A program made the position numbers and the translations under genes. Shown one piece after another: positions 11,204 through 22,079 of a stretch of DNA of 64,000 bases (within the stretch, counting starts at the first letter, position 1; each line of letters starts with the position of its first letter). The DNA comes from Sordariomycetes sp. S80-01Y (taxonomy: Eukaryota > Ascomycota > Sordariomycetes): contig JAXQJY010000030.1 in assembly GCA_037042185.1 (NCBI GenBank), positions 496,001 to 560,000 of the forward strand, given 5' to 3'. The notes under the pieces are model-generated. The model saw only the letters and a list, made by a program, of their open reading frames with translations, made no database searches and was not told the origin of the DNA.

Positions 11204-14200
11204 ATGCCTTCTCCTATGGCGCACCCTGACGCCAATGCCCTTGCGTTCGAGAAGAAAGCCAACGCTATCCTCGGTACGGCATCACTGATTCCCTGCAAAC
11301 CTGCCTTTGAGGCTGTCAAGCTGACGATGGGTGGCCGCAGACTTCGCAACTGAGCTGCAAACCAAGTTGTCGAGCCCTCAGCTTGCTTTTGTCGACCTTC
11401 TCAACGCCGAGATCGGTGCCCAGACGGCCATCATCAAGAACTTCACACAGAATTCAACACCTCAGCCTCAGTCGAGGCTTTCCAGATCACTCGAAAAATT
11501 AGGCCGGGATCTTTGGAACCTCTGCATCCGACTCAGGCGTGACGCGGGTGGCGACCCTCAGCTTGACTCTCGCACCCGCTTCTTTGCTCTTCATATGATC
11601 GAAGCGGGTCGTCTTCTCAGGCAATCTAAGGAAAAAGATAAACAGAACGACTGTGTGTATATTTTGGGGCTGTCGGCGACTGTTGGGCGAATATGTCTGC
11701 ATGATGGTGACGTGGAGTTGAGCAGGATGGCATTGCAGAAAGCTGCCGAGCTTCTGGACCGATTAAAAGCCATGGAGAAAGATTGTCCCGAAGGGACACC
11801 CTCGCACCTCATGTTACTGGAAGCTGACTATTTGACGCTGAGGATAGCTTTGGCGGGTTCACCATCCCCTTAGATTCACGTTCTTCTGCTAATGGAACCT
11901 AGTCGTACAAAGAGGACCGCCTGGACGTCGCGGAACACATGTTTATCAAAGTCCAAAGGTCAATAAACCATATCGACGCACCGTCAGCAGAAAACATGGC
12001 GGGTACTTTTCTGGCCATAGGCTCAGGGTTGATTAAGAAGAATGACCACGTGCTGGCGGCCAAATGGCTTCGGCGCGCACGCAACACTATCAACTGCCAG
12101 CCCATGGACCGGCTCTCAGTCGAAGGCGTGAATTCGAGACTCGAAATAGTTCAAGGACTTGTCCAGTCACTTCTAGGCATGAACGAAGACGCTGCGATAT
12201 CAGAGGCCAGCGACTTGGTCGCGTACGTGGAGGCAGAAATAGGGGACAAACCCATCGTTTTGCATTGGAAGTTGGAGATACTTCAGAAAACAGCAGACGA
12301 TTCATCGAGTCCCGAGACATACTCGAGTATACTACGTCGTATGGTCCGCACATTCGACTCGACGGATCAGTCATTCCGGTTCCTGCTGCATCACATTGAA
12401 GGACTCAGGACCAGGGACGCACAGCTCGCAGGAAGCCTTTTGCGCGAATACCTAACGGAGCGAGTTTTACCTTCTGGGAACGTTGACTGGCTTAATAAGC
12501 TCATTGTACGCATTGTACGGCTAGCTAGTATGGGATCGGACTCGAGTGGATGTCAGAACGCGCAGGACTTGTTTGAACTTCTGAGCACGGTCCATGAGAG
12601 AACTGGCGAACGACTCAGGCCAGAGGTCATTGGTGCCGCTCAGTCTGTGGGTGTTCTGGATTTCAAAATTGGTCTTCTACTGACTTCTGCAGTTAATCTG
12701 GAAGAAAGTCGAGTCTACAACGTCAATGAAGGCTCTACAGACAGCCGACAAGTGGTGCTGCGTAGCACTACACGATATATTTTCAAATTGCGGGGATTCT
12801 AACAAAGCCAAGTTCGCTCGGAAACGAATCCTCTACGCTCTAAATCTCAACAGTCCCGAAGAAGCCCGTACCATATTCAACGCCATGGCCCCTTGTGCCC
12901 AGAATGACGTTCTTACGCGATACCTCATGTTCAAAGTCGCCCTCAAGACCTGGGACACTCAGCTCGGCATCGAGTGCATACAGCATCTATCCGAGGCTAC
13001 AGAAACCCAGAGAAGCCAGGATATGATGTATGCGTGCATCCGAGAAGCACAGCAGGCCTCGCATCAGCTGTGTACAATCGCGGCACTGAAGGCTGTGGCG
13101 CAGACATGGCATGCAGGGAGACCTGGCGCTTCTTGTTTGACAAGCATTCTGAGATGTGGAATACGCCTGGCCCTGACAATGCTTGATAAATTAGAGCAAG
13201 GAAAGCAAGATGAGGTCTTGCAACGTGCGCTTGTGGAAGACACCTGCAAGCTTTTCAAAATCGGCAAGTACTACTTCACCGCAATGATGTTGGCTAACCT
13301 TGGAAGCCGCTCAAAGGACCAAAAAGAACGTGAAAGACCAGAACGACAACAAGATCTTCACCGTGCTGGAGCTTGACTGGTTTCGTAAGAATGCTTACAA
13401 TATCGGGCTCACGAGATGTACATCCGCGTCGTGGGGGCTGAACGACATCGTATGCATACTCGCAGCCTGTCTGGTCTTCGTCGACTGCTATCCTTCAGAT
13501 ATACCGGAGCCTGAGCAACACAAGATAGCGCTCATGGCGATGCGTTGCCACTTCGTCATAGTAGCGGCGCTAGTATCGTTGGCGAGAACAGAGACCAAGG
13601 TCGACCAGAAGCTGCAGAGATACTTGGAGCTGAGGCAACACGCCGCCTCATTCCATTTACTCATGGAGTTCACTTACGATCAGCTTGCAGATGAAGTGGC
13701 CAAAGATTTGAATGACAAGCTAGCAACCTTGTCAGTCTTCAACTTCGAAGGGGCAGTCGCCCTCAAAGCCTGGGACGACCTGGCAGAAATTGTCCGCAGG
13801 GCTGAACTTTGTAAAGATGAAGCAGCTCTCAAGGCAATGGGTGACTGTCTGCTCCGCAGCGAAGCCCCTGGCCGCGGCAAGTGTCCATTCACATCTTTTT
13901 CCAGCTGAGGCTAAACTTAATCCAGTTCTCTTCACAACGCTTCGCCTAATTATCAATCATATCCACGCCCTGACCTCCTTCAACGCCTGGACACTTTGCA
14001 AATACATTCGAACCCTCCTCCAGGCCATCCTCCCACTCGATCCGGCCCTAGCCTTGCAACTCATCGACGAGGCCATAAAAATCGCCCGTGACGGATGTGA
14101 GGTTGGTGCTCCGCTGCCGAGGGTGGAGATGGAGTGGCTCGTCAGCACGGCTTTCAACCATGGGATTGAACATTACGCCAGGGGCGAGGAGAAGGAGTGT

Positions 14201-14308
14201 GTGGATTGGACGTTGAAGGCCATTGAGCTGGCGGTGTGGATGGGCGATGAGGGAGAGATGAAAGGGCTTTTGGAAGGGAAGCTCGCCAAGTTGAGGTTTA
14301 AGGAATGA
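11204..14308 (+). CDS. spo22: Meiosis-specific Spo22/Zip4-family TPR protein
   Basis: Six exons give 947 residues: 11204-11273, 11341-11856, 11913-12646, 12693-13263, 13307-13876 and 13926-14308. The protein is almost entirely helical, TPR-like sequence. It matches the SPO22 domain through blocks such as EDRLDVAEHMFIKVQ, LIWKKVES, ADKWCCVALHDIF, LDWFRKNAYNIGL and LFTTLRLIINH. Spo22/Zip4 is a scaffold of the ZMM group that promotes class I crossovers and synapsis in meiotic prophase. The intron 13877-13925 must use a GC donor (GCAAGT): only this keeps frame into the conserved LFTTLRLIINH block. The preceding intron (13264-13306) also has GCAAGT in the right phase. A GT alternative there (13268-13316) stays in frame too, so that junction is open. 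The intron 11857-11912 acceptor was chosen by phase. Confidence 0.87.
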
Positions 14309-17300
14309 CACAGATCTGCAAGGGGAGCTTGATCTGGGTCGACCGGTTCAAGTGAGCATGTTGCAGCATTTCACCTAGCTCATGGCGTTGAAATGTGTAG
14401 CCCGGGACATGGGGAGTTTGTGTAGCTAGGCAGCCTGTGAACCGCGCTACTGTATTCACCTTCGCCCTTGGGGATGGAATCGAAGTTGGCACTTCGATGT
14501 CATGGATTGCAAAGGAGGTCACTAGACGCCAGTGCATAGTACCGTCAAGATTAAACGTGCCCCTTTTGGGCCTCTGAGCACCGTATGTTGTACCACCGAC
14601 AGCGCAGCCGACGTAATCTGCGACAATGCGGATCCGTCCCACCACCGAAGCCGACTTAGGGCATCGTGGAATGCTTCAATTTGCCCGGCCATCAGTTCTC
14701 GCGTGCCGTCGAGCCGTTGGAAAAGGCCCGAGGGAAGGGTCCGTTGAGCTTTGGCTTCGGAAGAGCCGAGACGCTTGGATCAAGCTGAATCACGCTCGAG
14801 AGACTGAAATGCAGAGAACTGCGCTGGTGCCTGACGACTGCCTTGATGACTGGTCATGCCCCCTTCCTACGCATCATCTTGCTTCACGATGGAGCCTGTC
14901 ACAATCAGTCTCGCGAGGCTGATTATCGCGAGGCAGCAGCTCGTTTACCTATCAAAGGACAACGCACCGGTTCGAGCGGAGACATGCGTCAGCACAGGCC
15001 ATTCGATGCGGCGGCACAAGGCTTCTGATTCTTCAATGAAGGCGTCAACAATCTGCGGCAAGGCGGCTCTGCTATGCGACGCATACGAAGATTCATACGT
15101 TGACAGAGAACGTCCCGACCTCTCACGGCCATTGCTGATAACGCAGTCCGCTGAACCCTGGGCATGCTGTATTCCCGAGGACGTTGCTTACCCCAGTTGG
15201 AATGCCGCTCTCGTCTGCCAGGTTTTCATCACGGAGCCCTCTCCGTCAGCAAACGTGCCGCGGCTGATAGTTGTTCTTGCTGGGAATCCCACGATCCCCC
15301 CAGCCAGAGCGTTAGGTTGAGTCGGGACATACATGAAGGGCTTCGCCGCCGAGCTTATTTCCAGGCCAAACCCGCTTTCGGGGCCGGAAGGATCTGAAGT
15401 CGCAATGTCGGCGATTGCGCGGCGGCCGGTACCTCATGGGTGTCATCCGAGACGGGGGCGGCTTCAATCCGGGACCCCAGACCTGGTCGAGCCAATTTGG
15501 ACCAGGAAGCCGCAGACGAGGGCATCAGCGACTCAGCGTAATTTTAAGTTTAGCATTTACGCGGAACGTTGATTGCGAGCTGTAACTCCAGCTTTCAGTG
15601 GGCGCATTATGGAAAGATAGGCCCAGGCTAGAGCTGACAAACGCGACCAATGGACGAGTTGACGTTGACGGAAGGTCTTGGCAGCCAGGTCAAGAAACCA
15701 AGATGCAGGTTGCTCAGTCGGGAATCTCGGGATGCCACGTTGGCGTCTCGGAGAGGTGAACTGTTGAGCTGGGACGGAGAAGCTGGTACATAAGCGCGTC
15801 GCGGCGACGTCAGGTGTCACTGGCAAAGACAGGATGCCCATCCATCCCTCCAGCTATCATCATGCGGATTCGGAACCCTGACCGACAGCCCGTATGCCGT
15901 GACCTGGTCCTAACGTCCAACATGACTCGTCCGAGCGAGGGTTTCGTGCGGTGCGGTGCTGACCGCAATTTGGCCTGTCGAAGGGCGAGCGACTCCTCAC
16001 AGGCTTGGGAAAGGAGGTGCCACCCTCCTGGAACCCCGCTTCGAGTGGGACTGGGCTGGACAGATCCGCTAGGAGGCCCGGGATCCAAGCATCCCGTGCC
16101 CTTCGGCAAGCGTTGCGGAGCCGTAGCTCACTCGAAACAGCCACGCACCGCGCGGTCGGCGACTAGCTCAGCTAGAGGATGCCCACTCGAGAAGAGTCTT
16201 GGAAGGTCCCAGTGAATAGGCGTATTCCGTATTATTACATGCTCCATAGCCACAAAGGAACAAGCGTGCGCGCGCAGGATCCGAACAAGGCTGCTGTCTT
16301 GGCTTTTCCCGCCATTCTTCTCGGTACACGTTGCGATCTTCGCTTGTCTCGGATTTGCCCCGGTGGCTGCGCTCGGTGCCGTGGCCCTGGGTTTTCGTCA
16401 TTCCCAAGAGCTGGGACCTGCCTGCTGTAGCTGGGGGCCGGGTCATCCTTCGACAGGCAAAGCGGTGTGCCATCAGCTTGGAGATCTGCGTTTTGGTGAG
16501 ACTTCATAGGTGCTGGGCGGACAGCGCTGACGTGCCAACTGTGCTTCATGATCCTGTCTCGCGCGTCCTCGGCCAACCGCCGCTTCGGATGGCCTATATG
16601 CCGCGTCGCCAACGAGGAGCCCCTCCCTCCCTCCTGCAACTGCTCGGAGGCGAAACTCCAACATGGCAATAGATGTCGGGACGTGACGGACTGCAGGCGG
16701 ATTTGCATACGTCGGCCGGGAGGCCTGACACTTTCCGTCTTGTTGGACAGCCTTTCCCCCGGATGCCACCCTCTTCAGCCGTGGCGGCTTCTCTAATTCG
16801 GCCAACCCATCACAGGCTTCGCCCAAAAGGAGGTGGCAAGTCTCGGCATCCGTTCCCGCTTTGGGGCGTCCCGTCGACAGATGCTAATCTTGTGCTTTGC
16901 CTTTCCGACCCGAGCCTGGCCAACATTGCCATGTTCTGCTGCAAGCCCATAACCCTTGCTTCGGGGTCCCCCCACAAAGGATCACCAAGGTTCGGCGCCT
17001 GGTCTAATTGAGGCTGCCACACAGTTCACGATTTTTCCACGCACCGAGATCCGTAGAGCTGAGGACGGTGCGAACATGACGCGCAAGGTCCGGAGAAGAG
17101 GTCATCACAGGCCAGAAGGCCAGTGTCTTGCATGATACAATACAGCGTAAAGCCGAGCCGGGAGGGCTGGCGTCAAGCGGGCGGGTGCCCGATCCATCGG
17201 GTGAACCCTGGGTCCCGGTGTGTGGTTCGGACCACAGATTAAGCTGGGGCTTGGCTGGTGCCTCGCCCATGGCTCACTGGAAGAGGAATAAAGTACGGTT

Positions 17301-20300
17301 GAAATCGACGCCCAGAGGCTTGCGGCAGTTTCAAAGCTCATCTCGCACTGATGGAATCGCCCTACGTCAAGCGTACATAGCGCATGTCTGTGCGTGGTCT
17401 TGACTTTTCCCTGCACATATCTGGAGGTTGCGTCCGCACGGCAAATATGCGAAACGGGAAGGAGGGCCATTCGCGCGTCCTGTGCTTGCAAAGCGGTGTG
17501 TCCGAGGCTCGCGCTCTGGTCACGGATATGTCCCAGCAGCCTCGAGGGCTTGCAGACATCGTGGGTTCCCATATCTTTGCGTCTTTTACGTGCTTCCATT
17601 GTGCCGTGTGATCGTACACTTAAGCTGAGGCAACTGCAACCGTGTAAGCTGAACCCTTAACAGTCCAGGACTCAACCTGCTCAGAAACCAAGGTGACTGG
17701 ACAGAGTCGCCTGAGGGGCGAAGAGCTCTACTGCGGGCAATCTTTGACGGATCTCTGTGCCTCAAGCAGGGTCTACATTTGCCCTTTAGTCGTCTGTGGA
17801 TGTACAAGGTAATCGGTTCGGCAACTCAATGTGGCGGGAAAAAGGAGCTCGTCTCCGAATTTTGGAGACTAGGTTAGCGTCCCAACAGTCCGAGCCCACG
17901 AGGCAATTTGCGATTCGCATTTGGACAAGATCCAGTGCTTCACGTCCATGCTCCATCTTCATTCCAGCGTTGCGGAACCTGTGTAGCCACGCAATCAATG
18001 AAATTCATGAATTGACAATGGCCATGCACCCCCGAAGCCCCACTCCTTCGGCCGCGCCCCGACCGGCACAGGAAGATGTGCCTGTAATTCGGCGAGATGA
18101 GGAAGCCGGTCAATCGGTCCATCTTGTGCGTAGTGTGTGGGACGGGTCAGATGCAGATGGACCGAGTCCACGGACGACTCATGTCCAACGACAGGCGATG
18201 GGCGATGGGCGATGGGCAATGGCGAAGCGCCATGTGACCAATGATGAGATATTCAGTTGGAAGCCAACACACGCCCCGGCCGGGTCACGGGCGGAGGAAG
18301 CCGACTGCGCAGTCTGCAGCGGTTTGTTGCAAGGGGGGCCGAAAGGCTTGTCTCATTGCCCAGGATCGATCCGAATTGGCAAAGGGGGTGAAGATCGTTG
18401 TTAAAAGGACGGATGGAAGATGGCTTGCCGCCCAAGCAGCCATCCGCCATTCGACATACTGTACCTGCCTGGCAAGCCTGGTGACCCTCACCGCCAAGGG
18501 GGAAAGCGAAGCGACCATGGGCGTCCCGATGATCTGGAATCCACGCCAAAAATGACTTCTGGACCAGGCGTGGAAGTCGTCACTGGCTCGGGACCGGGGC
18601 CGCGCGCTTGGTCGCGAGTTGCGATCAGCATGGTGCTTTACAGGCCGAGTCGCAGTCGAGCTGGAGCTGGGAGTGATGAGGGTGAAACAAGCCCCTCAAG
18701 ATCCCAATCCGGGTGGCCATGGCGCAAGTATGCGCCCACTCCCGCATGCTTAGCATGCACGTCTGATGACCATGTGCCCTTGTAGCTTCGGCGCTGGGCT
18801 TGCCCTTGGCTCTGCCCCCTCAAGTTACTCTGTACTTGGGCGGAAAGCTCCACCTCAGCCGCAGCCTGAGTGACGGCGTCGTGGAGAGGCCGCACAGTGC
18901 AGAATCTAGCTTCAGATCGGATGCGGCCAGACGGAGTAGTGTCCGATAGGATCTTGGCCTGTTCGCTGGCAACCTTTTCCCACGAATCTATGATAGCCCA
19001 TGGCGACCGGATGTGCCTTAGATTGAACTGTCGATGATGCGCTTCGGGCCTGAACTGAGTTCGATAGCATCACCCGACGGGTCGCGTGGTAGGGAGTACG
19101 GAGCGCGCAGCCTGGAGTCCTAGCGACGGCATCAAACGTTGAGCTTGTACCACACCGTTGCTAGTCTTTCCGACTTACCCTGGGGCACCAGGACAGTGTA
19201 CTGCCAATAGAGGCGTACTATTTACTGCACGACCAGCCAACGGTAGTCGGGTTTGATTTGAGCAAGCCCTTATTTGCCGACCTTTGGTTCATTTTTGTCG
19301 CTTTGGCAGGTTGCTGGTGGTCGGGGCGGAAAAGTAGGAGGCAAGTTATCCACGCCGTCAGTCGTCAACATCCCACAATTCATCATTGGACGTCACGGGA
19401 CCCGGAATAAAGCGTCCGGGGCTGCTCTTGCTCTTGCCACAACTAACAAAGGTAGGCAAGTCAATAAATTCCTTAATTATATGGGGATATTGCATCCAAT
19501 GTTGGCGCCTGCTCCTTCCCATATCACGTTTGAGACGTGACCGTCACATCGCCTAGACCTAACGTGGCACTACCTGGTACCCAGGGAAGGAGCCATGAAT
19601 ATCTCAGGTACCGCAGGTACTGTGAATCTGATGCGTTCACGAGTCAAGTCAAAGTTCGACGGACCCTCAAACCTCACCAAACCTTCTGGCTCAACTCCCG
19701 GCTTCCAGCAACTCTCAATGCATCAGGGGAAAAACGCCGCGAGGGCTTCTTCTGTTGTGCCCGCTATCAGTACTGCGGACCTCAAATAACACCTCCAAAC
19801 CGTTTGGATTTCTCGTCTGACACTGTGATGGCAGGCTGCTCCAAGTACAGTCCGAAAAACCAGCGGCTCTCTCGGCTCCCGGCCGAATCTCCACCAACTC
19901 ACTTTGCTGCCCGCACCACCCTCGGCGTCCCATTGGCGAAACTACGGCGGATAGGGTGTGGCACCCCAGACGCGGCAAGGCCAGGACAGGTCATCGGTGC
20001 AATGGCCAGTAGCTCCAGCTGACGGCACACCTGGCCAACCAACGAGCAACGGCAGCTCGCAGCGTCCCGTTCGCCTCGTCTAGGTGATGCCGCCTGCTTG
20101 GGATGCCCTCCATACGCACCCAATGTTGAGCGACGCTGGCTTCACAAAGGGCATTATGAAGACAATCGAGGACCCATTGAACACACGTGAACGGTTGCTT
20201 ATGCGCTGCTACAGAGAAGCTGCAAATTCTGGAAGCATGCGGCACAGCTTGCGTAAGGTGGCCAGTGGCGGATAGGGGTGGCTTCTGTGTACTCCGTATC

Positions 20301-22079
20301 TGCCTCGCTCTGGAGCCCGCTCACCAAAGAGTCTGCAGAGCCAACCGGCGGCCACATATTCTTTGGACCAGCCTCTTGGTGAGCGTCCAGTCACACCTGC
20401 TGAGGCAAAATGCAATCTCGACCCTTTCGCGAAGGCAGCAGTAATCTTGTCTGTCAACTTGTCTGCATGAGAGGACGATCATCGGTGGGGTTGACCCGAA
20501 GCTGCCCTGACCTCAGCTGGTGGCTTCGGTCTAGCAGAGCCATGACCCGCTAGGCTCTCTGTGCTGGCTACGGAAGAAGCCTGGCGTAAGACGAATTGGG
20601 GAGGGGGGTTGAGTCGAGCGAAGAAGTCAATTGAACGACTTCCGAATATCATATCAGGAACAGTCGCCGCGGGTCGGCAAGATGTGGACAACGGTTGTAG
20701 CGTTGCGCAACCGCTCGCAGCAAGTTGCGGGACCCCCAGCCAGACGCATCTGCCGAGCAAAAGCTTGACAGGGAGCTGGCATGGGCATGCTGGCCGGCGA
20801 ACTCGCTTGGCGTGGTGCCTTGCTCCTTGGCTATCAGAGTTGCGCGTGCTAAAGCGGATCTGGGATGGATTGACCAACGTCAGAGCCCACCCAAACTGGG
20901 GACCACCAGTTGTCCGCATACGTGCCGGACCAGTCAACGTTGTTGTCGCCTCGCCCCAAGATGGAGAAACCTCGATCGGGTCCTGGTGTAATGGACGAAT
21001 CGAAGTGGAAGAGGCGAACTCGATTTTCTCTTTGGCTTCTCGCAAACCGTTAGGCCCGCACTGCATCACCCATCACCTCAAGTTCGCTCGACGCCGGCTA
21101 ATAATAAGAGTGGCAGGGATTTGCCCCTGGTGCCATTTTCTGAGGACCCATACTCCGCTCGAAACACATTAGTGGCTCACAGTGGCTCTGTCTGATCTCG
21201 AGGACTTGACGACTTAGACCAGGGTTGTTTTGCCCCGTACCATGCTCGGATGCTCCATTCCCATGCCTGCAGCTGGTCCAGATATTATTTCCGATTCTGC
21301 TTTAAGGCGCGGAGAGCCCCGGACCACGGAGACCCAAGCGCTACCACTCCGTGCCACCACTCCTGTCACTCGTTCTGGAGGAGGGTCGACTGTTGACGAT
21401 ACCACAGAGCTTGCCGGACGAGCATCCCTAGTCATTCAGGTTTGCCTCACTTGAGCCTCAGGCGCACACGACTCATCGGTTGCTTTCCCATTGGCTTCAA
21501 CTTCTGCGTATGATCTTTGACAGCTTGCGACAACTTGCGCGCGCCTTTCCCATCAAGTCGCATTTACACGCAGCGTCACCCAGTCTAGTCGCCAAGTCCT
21601 GCTTGCGCCGCTGCCAACACCAACCTCTTTCAATCCGGATTTCGCAACAGGGCAATGTCAGCTTGCTTGGTCGATTGCGCACCGCTTTTTCGAACTGCGC
21701 TGTCACCGCTTCGGCCTTGGTCGGCTGGATCGCAAACACTGGGCGTGGATTCAAGATACCTACACTACCGGCCGGGGGGGATCCTTTGAGTTACACGAGG
21801 CTGCAGCACCACAACATACGACGGTTGTCGACCTGAAGCCTCCTGGCACTGTCTCTTGAGGCGGAGGAGGTCTCGGTGCTAGTTCTGCGACTGTCTCGTG
21901 TACCGAGCACTATTGCAAAAATTAAAGCCGGCAAGTCGCGGTGCCTGTTCGGCCTCGTTACATTAGGAGCACGCCCGGCGACAGATTGGAAAGCCTGCGC
22001 ATGCTCTTTCGTCAACTTCTGGCTCCTCTGTACCCGTCCACATCGGCATCTTTGGTTGTAGCCCAGAGACCGTCGCGCC
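14309..22079. other. Gene-poor 7.8-kb interval upstream of a Zn2Cys6 regulator
   Basis: I find no gene in this stretch. Reading frames up to about 200 codons exist on both strands, but they overlap each other, mostly begin at non-ATG codons, carry no family motif and have irregular composition. Base composition is similar to other intergenic parts and is not markedly AT-rich. The sequence therefore does not look like a heavily RIP-mutated repeat. No terminal repeats, transposase motifs or tRNA were recognised. A short 7-bp tandem repeat lies at 18195-18222. The right part must hold the promoter and leader of the gene at 22080. A long non-coding RNA or small multi-exon gene cannot be excluded by eye. 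Confidence 0.5.
18195..18222. repeat. Short tandem repeat (GCGATGG)x3 plus one variant unit
   Basis: Three exact copies of GCGATGG are followed by the variant GCAATGG, 28 bp in all. It lies in a region with no gene. It is likely a small slippage repeat. Confidence 0.8.

Noticed and set aside
14340-14360. GGTTCAAGTGA, resembling a tRNA B-box
   Set aside because: It differs from GGTTCRANTCC at key positions, and no matching acceptor stem or A-box was found around it.
17796-18404. 202-codon plus-strand frame in the gene-poor interval
   Set aside because: It starts at GTG rather than ATG, has no recognisable motif, and part of it is the 7-bp repeat. It is taken as chance.
20479-21172. Overlapping frames of about 200 codons on both strands in the gene-poor interval
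   Set aside because: Mutual overlap on opposite strands without motifs suggests a stop-poor stretch, not genes.
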